Below are positions 1-8,470 of a DNA stretch of 27,272 bases, piece after piece. The stretch is from a virus. The position numbers were made by a program, and so were the translations under genes. The stretch is from positions 1-27,272 of the IMG/VR virus record IMGVR_UViG_3300032288_000505; one strand, written 5' to 3'. The first letter of the stretch is position 1. Each line of letters starts with the position of its first letter. The notes below the pieces were generated by a model that saw only the letters and a program-made list of their open reading frames with translations, was not told where the DNA came from and did no database searches.

Positions 1-1520
1 TGGACGGAATGGATAAGCCTAAAACAGAATTAGCCTTTCGTGTTCCTGCGTCAAAGATTACCAAGAAAAACATGTACACTTCAGATGACAATACTGTTAG
101 TGGACTAGACACAACCATCGATTGGAAAAACACAGAAGATAACTCTTATGATGGTGAGAAGCTCAAGTTCTTAGCTCATGATGAGAGTGGTAAGTGGATA
201 AAGCCAAATAACATTAAGGAGAATTGGAGGATTACAAAAACATGCTTGCGACTAGGTAGTAAAATTATAGGCAAATGCATGATGGGCTCAACTTCAAACG
301 CTTTAGCTAAGGGTGGTCAGAACTTTAAGGATATATACGAAGAGTCAAGGGTCTCAACAAGAAATGCAAACGGACAAACTAAGAGCGGGCTCTACAAGTT
401 GTTCATACCAATGGAGTGGAATCTTGAAGGGTTTATTGATATATATGGAATGCCTGTGTTTAGAAAGCCCATTGAGCCCGTGCGAGGTATAGATGGCGCA
501 TGGATTAAGAATGGGGCTGTTGATTATTGGGAGGCAGAGGTTGATTCTTTAAAGAACGATGCTGATGCTCTTAATGAGTTTTATAGACAGTTCCCAAGAA
601 CAGAGTCACATGCGTTTAGGGACGAAAGTAAGCAGGCATTGTTTAATCTGACTAAAATCTATCAGCAGATTGATTACAATGACACTTTAATTAAAGAGCA
701 TCACGTTACTCGCGGGTCCTTCATGTGGAAGGATGGGATAAAAGATACCGAGGTTATATTTTCCCCTGATAAAAGAGGAAGATTCCTTGTGAGTTGGACT
801 CCAAAGAAGCACATGCAAAACAATGTGCACACAAGAAACGGAATTAAGTTTCCGGGCAATGAACATCTTGGCTCGTTTGGTTGTGACTCTTATGATATAT
901 CAGCAGTAGTTGATGGTCGAGGGTCCAATGGGTCGCTTCACGGAATGACTAAGTTCCACATGGACGAGGCTCCGGTCAATGAGTTCTTTCTAGAATATAT
1001 AGCTCGCCCACAAACGGCTGAGATTTTTTTTGAAGACGTTCTAATGGCATGTGTATTTTATGGGATGCCCATACTTGCTGAGAATAATAAACCAAGGTTG
1101 CTATACCACTTTAAGAACAGAGGGTATCGAGGCTTCTCTATGAATAGACCCGACAAGGTATACGCCAAGCTTAGCAAAACAGAAAAAGAATTAGGTGGTA
1201 TACCCAACTCTTCAGAAGATGTTAAGCAGGCTCATGCAGCAGCAATAGAATCTTACATTGAGAAATATATTGGATTGGATTTAGAAGCAAAGTATAGAGA
1301 CCCTGAGGAAATGGGGACGATGCCTTTTCCAAGAACACTTGAAGATTGGGCAAAATTTGACATAAGCAACAGAACAAAGTTTGATGCCTCGATTAGTTCG
1401 GGCCTAGCTATAATGGCTAATCAAAAATACCTTTACGTTCCTGAGAAAAAAGAATCAAAAATTAGTGTTAACTTCGCAAGATACAAGAACGACGGAGTAA
1501 CAAGTCAGTTAATTAGATGA
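1..1520 (+). CDS. terL: Terminase large subunit (C-terminal part, truncated by window start)
   Basis: This is the packaging motor that translocates phage DNA into the prohead and cuts it. The frame is open from the first bases with no stop before the first ATG at 9, so the true start and the Walker A loop lie outside the window. A Walker B-like stretch, FLAHDESGKW, has its Asp-Glu pair at 180-185. It is followed by GSTSN (about 285-300), which fits the coupling motif of terminase ATPases. The C-terminal half looks like the RNase H-fold nuclease: GCDSYD with an acidic residue at 885-887, then PILAENN near 1075. The stop overlaps the portal start by four bases (ATGA at 1517-1520), so the two are probably translationally coupled. 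The assignment rests on these motifs and on the portal gene directly downstream. Confidence 0.88.
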   Translation, partial: DGMDKPKTELAFRVPASKITKKNMYTSDDNTVSGLDTTIDWKNTEDNSYDGEKLKFLAHDESGKWIKPNNIKENWRITKTCLRLGSKIIGKCMMGSTSNALAKGGQNFKDIYEESRVSTRNANGQTKSGLYKLFIPMEWNLEGFIDIYGMPVFRKPIEPVRGIDGAWIKNGAVDYWEAEVDSLKNDADALNEFYRQFPRTESHAFRDESKQALFNLTKIYQQIDYNDTLIKEHHVTRGSFMWKDGIKDTEVIFSPDKRGRFLVSWTPKKHMQNNVHTRNGIKFPGNEHLGSFGCDSYDISAVVDGRGSNGSLHGMTKFHMDEAPVNEFFLEYIARPQTAEIFFEDVLMACVFYGMPILAENNKPRLLYHFKNRGYRGFSMNRPDKVYAKLSKTEKELGGIPNSSEDVKQAHAAAIESYIEKYIGLDLEAKYRDPEEMGTMPFPRTLEDWAKFDISNRTKFDASISSGLAIMANQKYLYVPEKKESKISVNFARYKNDGVTSQLIR

Positions 1521-3952
1521 AAGACATAGTAATAGATATTACGGCTACAAGCTTTCCGAGTCAATTTGCAACAGACGCGGAAAAGGCGTCCGAAAGTTTC
1601 GGACTCCAAGTAGGACAGGCTATTCAATATGAATGGTTTAGAAAAGACGGAACATCGTGCAGATACTATTCTCAGTGGAGAGACTTTCATCGTGTTCGGC
1701 TTTATGCTCGTGGAGAGCAATCAACAGCTAAGTACAAGAATGAACTAGCTATTGACGGAGACCTTTCTTATTTAAATCTTGATTGGACTCCTGTTCCTAT
1801 TATCCCAAAGTTTGTTGACATTGTTGTAAACGGAATGTCAAACCGCCTATTTAAAGTAAAGGCATACGCTCAAGATGCTATGTCTCAATCAAATCGAAGT
1901 AAGTACCAAGAGATGATTGAACAGCAAATGGCAGGTAAAGATGTTCTTTCAATAATTCAGCAAAAGACAGGAGCTAATCCATTTATGATGGACCCCGATG
2001 AGCTTCCTGAAACTGACGATGAGATGTCTTTATACATGCAGCTGAATTATAAGCCTGCAATTGAGATAGCTGAGGAAGAGGCTATTGATACCATCTTTGA
2101 TGCAAATCATTATCAGGACATAAGAAAGAGATTGGACTATGATGAAATGGTATTGGGTATACAGGTTGCTAAGCATGAGTTTTTACCCGGAGCCGGCGTT
2201 AAGATTTCTTATGTAGACCCTGCCAATATTGTATATAGCTACACAGAAGACCCATACTTCAAGGATTGTTTTTATTGGGGAGAAATCAAAACGGTTCCTC
2301 TTACGGAGCTGTACAAGATAGACCAAAGCCTTACAAGAGAAGACCTTGAGAATATCTCCCAATACAGTCAAGGTTGGTACGACTACTATAATGTAGCTAG
2401 ATTCTATGAGAACAGTGTATTCTTTAGAGATACCTGCACTCTAATGTATTTTAATTACAAGACTACCAAGAAGATTGTATATAAAAAGAAGAACTTAGAC
2501 AATGGTGGCGTAAGATATATTGAGAAGGATGATAACTTCAATCCTCCTACGGAAATGATGGAGGAAGGAAATTTTGAGAAGGTTGAGAAAACCATTGACG
2601 TTTGGTACGAGGGTATCATGGTTATGGGAACCAACATTCTTCTTAAGTGGCAAATGGCTGAGAACATGGTTCGCCCAAAGTCAGCTACACAGCACGCCCT
2701 TCCGATGTACGTTGCTTGCGCTCCAAGAATGTATAAGGGTGTTATTGAGTCTTTGGTTCGCAGAATGATTCCATTTGCTGACTTAATTCAAATCACTCAC
2801 CTTAAACTTCAGCAAGTTATTGCTCGTGTTGTTCCTGATGGAGTATTTATTGATGCTGATGGATTGAATGAGGTAGACCTTGGAACAGGTAACGCTTACA
2901 ATCCGGAGGATGCATTGAGACTTTACTTTCAAACGGGTAGTGTGATAGGAAGAAGTTTTACTCAAGATGGCGACTTTAATAATGCTCGCGTACCTATAAC
3001 CCAACTTACTTCAAATTCAGGGGCAAGCAAGACTCAAATGTTGATTGCTAACTACAATCACTACATGGATATGATTAGGACTGTAACAGGTCTTAACGAG
3101 GCTCGTGACGGTTCAACACCTGACCCTAACTCATTGGTTGGATTACAAAAACTTGCCGCGCTTAATTCCAATACGGCTACAAGACACATATTGGACGCAG
3201 GTTTATACGTATACCGTTCCTTGGCTGAAGCTCTTACTTACAGGATTGGAGATATTCTTCAGTACGCTGACTTTAAAGATGAGTTTATCAATCAGATTGG
3301 AAGGTTCAATGTATCTATCCTTGAAGATATATCCGACCTATACATATATGACTTTGGAATATTTGTAGAGATATCTCCTGACGAAGAACAGAAGGCACAG
3401 CTTGAGGCCAATATTCAAATGGCATTATCAAGAGGCGACATAAACCTTGAGGATGCTATAGATATTCGTGAGATAAGAAATATCAAACTTGCAAATCAAC
3501 TGCTTAAACTTAAGAGAACTAAGAAAGAGCAAAGAGAAGAAAAGATGGCTATGCAAAAACAAGCTATCATTTCTCAGCAGCAATTAAAGTCTCAAGAGAT
3601 GGCTTCTCAAGTTGCTATGCAAAAAATTCAAATGGAGTCTCAGTCTAAGATGCAAATCAAACAGGCAGAGGTGGCTTTTGAGATTGAGAAGATGAAGCAG
3701 GAAGCCATGCTAAAATCAAAGTTAATGGCGGAAGAGTTTGCGTACAATCAAGAACTTGCTAAGATTAACTCTCAAGTATTAGGCGAAAGAGATAATACAA
3801 AAGAAACTGCAAAAGACAAAAGGATAAGCATACAGAATACTCAACAGTCAAAGCTTATAGAGCAGAGAAAGAACAATCTTCCTGCTGTAAATTTTGAGTC
3901 TAACGAGGACAGTTTGGATGGCTTTGATTTGGCTGAATTTTCACCTCGATAA
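1517..3952 (+). CDS. Portal protein
   Basis: An 811-residue protein directly after the terminase, the usual place for the portal that forms the dodecameric DNA channel at one capsid vertex. The N-terminal two-thirds is a mixed alpha/beta domain with a characteristic early segment, PKFVDIVVNGMSNRLFKV (about residues 95-115). From about residue 620 to 790 it becomes a long, nearly uninterrupted helical region rich in Gln, Lys, Glu and Met (repeated QKQ, SQQQ, KSQEM, MQK). This would suit the extended barrel seen above some podovirus portals, or a docking surface for internal core proteins. The length is on the large side for portals but similar to those of large podovirus-like phages. The start at 1517 overlaps the terminase stop. 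Function is by position and composition; I see no catalytic motif. Confidence 0.83.
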   Translation: MKDIVIDITATSFPSQFATDAEKASESFGLQVGQAIQYEWFRKDGTSCRYYSQWRDFHRVRLYARGEQSTAKYKNELAIDGDLSYLNLDWTPVPIIPKFVDIVVNGMSNRLFKVKAYAQDAMSQSNRSKYQEMIEQQMAGKDVLSIIQQKTGANPFMMDPDELPETDDEMSLYMQLNYKPAIEIAEEEAIDTIFDANHYQDIRKRLDYDEMVLGIQVAKHEFLPGAGVKISYVDPANIVYSYTEDPYFKDCFYWGEIKTVPLTELYKIDQSLTREDLENISQYSQGWYDYYNVARFYENSVFFRDTCTLMYFNYKTTKKIVYKKKNLDNGGVRYIEKDDNFNPPTEMMEEGNFEKVEKTIDVWYEGIMVMGTNILLKWQMAENMVRPKSATQHALPMYVACAPRMYKGVIESLVRRMIPFADLIQITHLKLQQVIARVVPDGVFIDADGLNEVDLGTGNAYNPEDALRLYFQTGSVIGRSFTQDGDFNNARVPITQLTSNSGASKTQMLIANYNHYMDMIRTVTGLNEARDGSTPDPNSLVGLQKLAALNSNTATRHILDAGLYVYRSLAEALTYRIGDILQYADFKDEFINQIGRFNVSILEDISDLYIYDFGIFVEISPDEEQKAQLEANIQMALSRGDINLEDAIDIREIRNIKLANQLLKLKRTKKEQREEKMAMQKQAIISQQQLKSQEMASQVAMQKIQMESQSKMQIKQAEVAFEIEKMKQEAMLKSKLMAEEFAYNQELAKINSQVLGERDNTKETAKDKRISIQNTQQSKLIEQRKNNLPAVNFESNEDSLDGFDLAEFSPR

Positions 3953-3971
3953 AAGTGTATCAATTTTTGTA

Positions 3972-3979
3972 TAAATTTG
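3972..3979 (+). promoter_or_regulatory. Bacteroidota -7 box (TAAATTTG) ahead of scaffold
   Basis: TAAATTTG matches TAnnTTTG, the -7 element of Bacteroidota primary sigma-factor promoters. It lies 22 bases before the ATG at 4002, in a 49-base gap. No TTTG is visible at the expected -33 distance, so only half of the consensus is present. It would start a transcript for scaffold plus capsid protein. This is a short motif in AT-rich DNA, so chance is possible. Confidence 0.4.
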
Positions 3980-4001
3980 CAACAAATCAAATTTAAATCA
4001 A

Positions 4002-5111
4002 ATGGAAAATATAAAGGTGAGATTGGTAGATGGGTCCGAATCAAAAGGAGTTGCTGAAAGAGAAGCTGAATTGCTTGCTAAGCATGAGGCAGAACAGGCG
4101 GCGGAAACAGGAGAGGCATCTAATACCAACGGTGATGCTGATGAGGCAGGCAGTAATGACAACAACAATACTCCTGACTTAAAAGAAGAAGACGTTCTTT
4201 CATATATTGGAAAAAGATATAACAAGCAAATCAGTTCATTTGATGAGTTGATGGCCGAGCGTAATCAGAATGAAGACATGCCTGAGGACGTGGCCGCTTT
4301 TATGAAGTATAAAAAAGAAACCGGACGAGGATTTGAAGACTTCCTTAAGCTAAAGGAAGATTTTGATTCAATGGACGGGGACCAACTTTTAAAGCAATAT
4401 CTTCGCTCTACACAAGATGGTCTTGACAATGAGGACATCGAAACGTTGATGGATGATTATAGGTTCGACGAGGACCTTGATGATGAGTCAACGGTAAAGA
4501 AGATAAAGATTGAAAGAAAAAAAATTATTGCCGAAGCGAAGAAATTCTTCAACGAGCAAAAGGAAAAATACAAAATGCCACTTGAGTCAAGCACGGCAGG
4601 TATCTCCGAAAGCGAGAAAGAAGAGTTTGAATCGTATCGACAATATATAAAGCAGGCTAAGACTGCTGAAGAGGAAGCAAGTCGTAAGCGTCAATGGTTT
4701 GACCAAAAAACGAATGAAGTATTCTCAAGCGAGTTCAAAGGTTTTGAGTTCAACGTGAATAACAAAAAGATTGTTTTTTCTCCGGGAGACACTACCGAAC
4801 TAAAGAAAGCTCAGTCAACTCCAACAAACTTTATTAATAAGTTTTTGGATGACAAGACGGGCTTAATGAAAGATGCGGAGGGATATCACAGGTCTTTAGC
4901 AATAGCTATGAATCCGGAAAAGTTTGCCAAGTTCTTCTATGAGCAAGGACTATCAGACGCTACGGACGGAACTCTCAGAAACATTAAAAACATAAACATG
5001 TCTGAGAGAAGAACGCCTGAGGTTACAAAAACGACCGAAGGTATGCAGATTAGAGAGGTAAACCCTGATTCAGGGAAAGGCTTGAAAATCCGCAGTGCAA
5101 AAAAAGTTTAA
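4002..5111 (+). CDS. Probable head scaffolding protein
   Basis: A 369-residue, highly charged protein placed between portal and major capsid protein, the classical scaffold position. Residues about 15-65 are an acidic, low-complexity segment (Glu, Ala, Asn, Asp) that is probably disordered. The middle is helical and Lys/Glu-rich with coiled-coil character (around residues 95-230). The C-terminus is basic (ending LKIRSAKKV), a feature used by several phage scaffolds to contact the capsid protein. I see no serine-protease motif that would make it a prohead protease. The leader contains ATCAAA just before the ATG, also seen before the next two genes. The role is inferred from position and composition, not from a recognised domain. 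Confidence 0.65.
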   Translation: MENIKVRLVDGSESKGVAEREAELLAKHEAEQAAETGEASNTNGDADEAGSNDNNNTPDLKEEDVLSYIGKRYNKQISSFDELMAERNQNEDMPEDVAAFMKYKKETGRGFEDFLKLKEDFDSMDGDQLLKQYLRSTQDGLDNEDIETLMDDYRFDEDLDDESTVKKIKIERKKIIAEAKKFFNEQKEKYKMPLESSTAGISESEKEEFESYRQYIKQAKTAEEEASRKRQWFDQKTNEVFSSEFKGFEFNVNNKKIVFSPGDTTELKKAQSTPTNFINKFLDDKTGLMKDAEGYHRSLAIAMNPEKFAKFFYEQGLSDATDGTLRNIKNINMSERRTPEVTKTTEGMQIREVNPDSGKGLKIRSAKKV

Positions 5112-5128
5112 CTTAAAATCAAAACAAA

Positions 5129-6571
5129 ATGGCAAATGCTCTATTGAGTAACCCGACATACGCACTTCAGCCTAGCGCAGAGCAGGTAGCGTTGTCAACA
5201 AACTATATCACTAGCTTCAACTTCCTCAATCAGTATCTTCCTGATACTTATGAGAAGGAATTTGAGCGCTATGGTAATCGTACAATCGCATCATTCCTAC
5301 GTATGGTAGGAGCAGAGATGCCTTCAAATTCTGACCAAATCAAATGGGCTGAACAAGGCCGTTTGCACATCAAGTACACAAGCGTTGGATGCTCTGCTGC
5401 TACTGCAGCAGGTTCTGCTACAGCTACATTCCAAGTGAATGACGCAAACGTTACTTATGTTGCTATTCGTGTTGGTCAAACCTTGATGATTCAGTCGAAC
5501 TCCACAGGTGTTTTCAACAAGGCAATCGTTACAGCGGTTCCTTCTGCGAATACATTTACCGCTGCTTTCTATGAAGCAACCGGTCTTGCAATTGCAGGGA
5601 CAGGCGTAGGTAGTGCGGACTTCACTGTATTTATTTACGGTTCTGAGTTCAAGAAAGGAACAAACGGAATGGTTGGTTCTTTGGAAGCTGAAGATGATAT
5701 CTACTCTAACAATCCAATTATCATCAAGGATAAGTACGCAGTAAACGGTTCTGACATGGCTCAAATTGGTTGGGTTGAGGTTACTACCGAGAATGGCGCT
5801 ACAGGATACCTTTGGTATTTGAAATCAGAGCACGAGACTCGTCTTCGTTTTGAGGACTATCTTGAGACTGCAATGATTGAAGCTGTTCCTGCTGTTGCAG
5901 GTGCAGGTGGTGGTGCTGCTGCCGCAGGATACATCGGTTCTCAAGGTGTTTTCTATGTTGTAAACCTTCGTGGTAACGTATGGGGTGGTGGTACACCAAC
6001 TACTCTTCCTGATTGGGATACAATTGTTTCTCGCTTGGACAAGCAAGGTGCAATTGAAGAGAACGTTGTGTTCGCTAACCGTGGATTGAGCTTCGACATC
6101 GACAACATGTTGGCTACATTGAACGGTTACAATGGAACAGGTTCTGCAAACGGTGCTTCTTATGGACTGTTTGATAACGATGTTGAGATGGCATTGAATC
6201 TTGGATTCAGCGGTTTCCGTCGTGGTTATGACTTCTATAAGTCTGATTGGAAATACTTGAACGACCCAACAATGCGCGGTGGTCTAAACTCTACTGCTGC
6301 AACAGCAACAGGTACTGTAACAGGTATGCTTGTTCCTGCAGGTTCAACTTCAGTGTATGACCAAATCATGGGTAAAAACGCTAAGCGTCCATTCTTGCAC
6401 GTGCGTTATCGCGCTAGTGAGGCTGAAGACCGCCGTTACAAAACTTGGATTACAGGTTCTGCCGGAGGTGCTCAAACAAGTGACCTTGATGCAATGGAAG
6501 TTAACTTCCTTTCTGAGCGTTGCGTATGTACTCTAGGCGCAAACAACTTCGTGTTGTTCCGCTACGGATAG
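5129..6571 (+). CDS. Major capsid protein (crAss-like, HK97 fold expected)
   Basis: A 480-residue protein that builds the icosahedral shell. Segments such as YGSEFKKGTNGM, ANRGLSFDIDNMLA, GFRRGYDFYKSDWKYLND, KRPFLHVRYRASEAEDRRYK and FLSERCVCTLGANNFVLF resemble capsid proteins I know from crAss-like phages. These are expected to adopt the HK97 fold. Residues about 85-170 form a Thr/Ala/Val-rich beta segment that looks like an inserted domain, and an Ala/Gly run (GAGGGAAAAG) follows near residue 260. All 20 arginines use CGT or CGC, whereas neighbouring genes use AGA freely, a sign of selection for high translation. An intrinsic terminator follows 13 bases after the stop. It is 17 bases downstream of the scaffold gene, with an A-rich leader containing ATCAAAACAAA. 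Confidence 0.9.
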   Translation: MANALLSNPTYALQPSAEQVALSTNYITSFNFLNQYLPDTYEKEFERYGNRTIASFLRMVGAEMPSNSDQIKWAEQGRLHIKYTSVGCSAATAAGSATATFQVNDANVTYVAIRVGQTLMIQSNSTGVFNKAIVTAVPSANTFTAAFYEATGLAIAGTGVGSADFTVFIYGSEFKKGTNGMVGSLEAEDDIYSNNPIIIKDKYAVNGSDMAQIGWVEVTTENGATGYLWYLKSEHETRLRFEDYLETAMIEAVPAVAGAGGGAAAAGYIGSQGVFYVVNLRGNVWGGGTPTTLPDWDTIVSRLDKQGAIEENVVFANRGLSFDIDNMLATLNGYNGTGSANGASYGLFDNDVEMALNLGFSGFRRGYDFYKSDWKYLNDPTMRGGLNSTAATATGTVTGMLVPAGSTSVYDQIMGKNAKRPFLHVRYRASEAEDRRYKTWITGSAGGAQTSDLDAMEVNFLSERCVCTLGANNFVLFRYG

Positions 6572-6584
6572 TATTTTTGAAAAT

Positions 6585-6616
6585 GAGGGGTGTCTTCAAA
6601 GACACTCCTCTTTTTC
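6585..6616 (+). terminator. Intrinsic terminator after major capsid gene
   Basis: A near-perfect inverted repeat, GAGGGGTGTCTT and AAGACACTCCTC, is separated by two bases (CA). It gives about an 11-bp stem with one G-T pair, followed directly by a run of five T and further T-rich sequence. This is a textbook rho-independent terminator and separates the capsid unit from the gene at 6649. Confidence 0.9.
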
Positions 6617-6648
6617 TTTATCGTTAAAATTAAATTTATTTCAATCAA

Positions 6649-7395
6649 ATGTCAAAAGCAAAAATACCGGTAGACAAAGTCTACAAACTAAACAATGGAA
6701 CTCCATTGTCATTTACATTAGCTTCTAGAACTCATCCAAGATTTCCACTAATGTGGTATGATGAGTCAAAGAATCAAAACCGTGTATTACGATATGCGGT
6801 AAATCAAAAGACGCCTTTTGAAGATGAGCAAGATGGCAACGCTATTCTTGAACCAATTGTTTTTGAAGACGGATTACTAACAGTTCCAAAAACAAACCCT
6901 GTATTGCAGGAGTTTCTTCATTATCATCCTCATAATGGAATTATCTTTTCGGAGGTTGATAAAGAGAAAGATGCTACAACAGAGGTTGAGACTCTTAATT
7001 TTGAGGTTGACGCCTTAATTGAGGCTCGCAAGCTAACCATTGACCAAATGGAGATGCTTACTAGAGTTCTTTTTGGGAAAGACCCATCGACAGTGTCGAC
7101 TGCAGAAATGAAGCGGGACCTTTTGGTGTTTGCTAAAAACGACCCGATAGAATTTTTGAATGTGATTAACGACCCTGAGTTGAAGTTCCAAGCAAAAATC
7201 CGTATGTTCTTTGAGAAAAGCTTGCTGACTCTTAGAAGTAATGGAAAAGAAATATGGTTTAATACCTCAACGAACAAGAAGAAAATGTGCTCAGTTCCGT
7301 TTGGAGAAGAGCCGGCAGATGTGGCTGCTTCGTTCCTACAGAGCGACGATGGCATTGACTCGTTGAAGATGTTAGACATGTCATTAGAAGATTGA
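6649..7395 (+). CDS. Conserved-looking virion-associated protein of unknown function
   Basis: A 248-residue soluble protein with no signal peptide or membrane segment. The N-terminal half contains RYAVNQKTPFEDEQDGNA followed by ILEPIVFEDGLLTVPKTNP and LQEFLHYHPHNG. This pattern seems familiar from uncharacterised proteins next to the capsid gene in crAss-like and related Bacteroidota phages, but I cannot name a function. The C-terminal half is helical and charged. The gene has terminators on both sides, so it is its own transcription unit inside the head cluster, which suggests a dosage different from the capsid protein. Possible roles are a capsid auxiliary or decoration protein or an assembly factor. 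The start at 6649 follows CAATCAA, matching the leaders of the two genes upstream. Confidence 0.7.
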   Translation: MSKAKIPVDKVYKLNNGTPLSFTLASRTHPRFPLMWYDESKNQNRVLRYAVNQKTPFEDEQDGNAILEPIVFEDGLLTVPKTNPVLQEFLHYHPHNGIIFSEVDKEKDATTEVETLNFEVDALIEARKLTIDQMEMLTRVLFGKDPSTVSTAEMKRDLLVFAKNDPIEFLNVINDPELKFQAKIRMFFEKSLLTLRSNGKEIWFNTSTNKKKMCSVPFGEEPADVAASFLQSDDGIDSLKMLDMSLED

Positions 7396-7429
7396 TTTGT
7401 TCTGCATGTGTTTATATTGTGATGTGAAA

Positions 7430-7458
7430 GGGAGGGGCCAATTGGCCCTTCTTTTTTT
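7430..7458 (+). terminator. Intrinsic terminator after 6649 gene
   Basis: A GC-rich palindrome, AGGGGCCAATTGGCCCTT, extended by G-T pairs, is followed directly by a T-rich run (CTTTTTTTAT). It ends the single-gene unit upstream and sits immediately before a TAnnTTTG box. Confidence 0.88.
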
Positions 7459-7460
7459 AT

Positions 7461-7468
7461 TACATTTG
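7461..7468 (+). promoter_or_regulatory. Bacteroidota -7 box (TACATTTG) ahead of connector genes
   Basis: TACATTTG matches TAnnTTTG and lies 13 bases before the ATG at 7482, directly after a terminator. A new promoter is needed here to transcribe the long tail operon, so position supports the call. The sequence where the -33 TTTG is expected is occupied by the terminator stem and does not match. Confidence 0.5.
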
Positions 7469-7481
7469 TAAAAAAGAAGCA

Positions 7482-8459
7482 ATGATAAATTCGGTAAGAA
7501 ACACTGTACTGTCTGTCCTTAATAAGAACAACTACGGGTATATTTCTCCGTCCGATTTTAACCTGTATGCTATGCAGGCTCAAATGGAGTTATATGAAGA
7601 ATACTTCAGTAGCTACAACAAGGCTGTGAACATGGAGAACCAACGTCTATCAGGAACGGATTACGCTAACATAGCGCAGCCTCTTGCTGAAATGTTGGAG
7701 ATATTTATAGTGAACGACTTTTTGTATCCTGTCTTTAATGGAATAGGAGCGCCGATAAATCAGTTCTATATACCTTCAGTTACTACTACAGGCAATGAGG
7801 CGTACATGATTAATAAGGTTGTTTGCTACACAAGTCTATTATCGACGGGGCTTCAAGGATTGGTTACTACTCCTTTTCAATTAGAGTCTACCGCTCCGGG
7901 AAACTTTATTACAAATGGAGTTTCTGTTGGAGACATTGTGTTGAATACAACAACCTATCAAAGCGCGTTTGTTTCGGCTGTTATATCGGAACAAATTCTT
8001 GGTCTTACTGAGGATATATTTCAAAACGTATCAGAAGGTTACTCTGTGTACTCATCCACTTCCTATTCAGAAGCGGAGAAGGTGTCTAACGGAAAGATAA
8101 CTATGTTGAATATGTCTATGCTGACATCTCCATCATTACAGTTTCCTGCTTACGTATTGAATGACTCTGTTATAAGCATCTATCCTTTTTCTTTATCAGG
8201 ATACGGAGCAATAAACGCTACTTATTTCAGATATCCGAAACCACCGAAATGGACTTATGTTACTCTTATTAATGGAGAGCCATCATTCGACCAATCGCAG
8301 CCGGACTATCAAGACTTTGAGATGCCTCTTGAGGATGAGTACAAATTGGTTATGAAGATTCTCCAATATTGTGGTATGTCTATTAGAGAGATACAAGTAT
8401 CTCAATTTGGTATAGCTCAAGAACAACATGAGCAGCCATCATTTAGTCAGCAACAATAA
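7482..8459 (+). CDS. Probable head-tail connector / ring protein 1
   Basis: A 325-residue structural protein opening with MINSVRNTVLSVLNKNNYGY and ISPSDFNLYAMQAQ, an N-terminal signature I associate with a conserved virion protein of crAss-like phages, located between capsid and nozzle genes. The first 80 residues are helical; the middle is beta-rich with Ser/Thr. Later segments TYFRYPKPPKW and FEMPLEDEYKLVMKILQYCG lead to a short Gln/Ser-rich tail (QEQHEQPSFSQQQ). It is probably one of the adaptor rings stacked under the portal. It is followed after 11 bases by a second connector-like gene. The family is recognised by pattern only, so the exact position in the connector is inference. Confidence 0.62.
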   Translation: MINSVRNTVLSVLNKNNYGYISPSDFNLYAMQAQMELYEEYFSSYNKAVNMENQRLSGTDYANIAQPLAEMLEIFIVNDFLYPVFNGIGAPINQFYIPSVTTTGNEAYMINKVVCYTSLLSTGLQGLVTTPFQLESTAPGNFITNGVSVGDIVLNTTTYQSAFVSAVISEQILGLTEDIFQNVSEGYSVYSSTSYSEAEKVSNGKITMLNMSMLTSPSLQFPAYVLNDSVISIYPFSLSGYGAINATYFRYPKPPKWTYVTLINGEPSFDQSQPDYQDFEMPLEDEYKLVMKILQYCGMSIREIQVSQFGIAQEQHEQPSFSQQQ

Positions 8460-8470
8460 AATAAAAAAGC

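Noticed and set aside
3105-3368. 87-codon + strand open frame inside the portal gene
   Set aside because: Leu/Thr/Tyr-rich shadow of the portal frame without natural protein character.
5324-5764. 146-codon Cys-rich open frame antisense to the capsid gene
   Set aside because: It is the mirror of Ala/Thr codons (GCA and ACA read as TGC and TGT) in a highly expressed gene; no start context or family pattern.
6930-7583. 217-codon antisense open frame across the 7430 terminator
   Set aside because: It overlaps two convincing + strand genes and a terminator, is Ser-rich as expected for an antisense shadow, and no other gene lies on the - strand.
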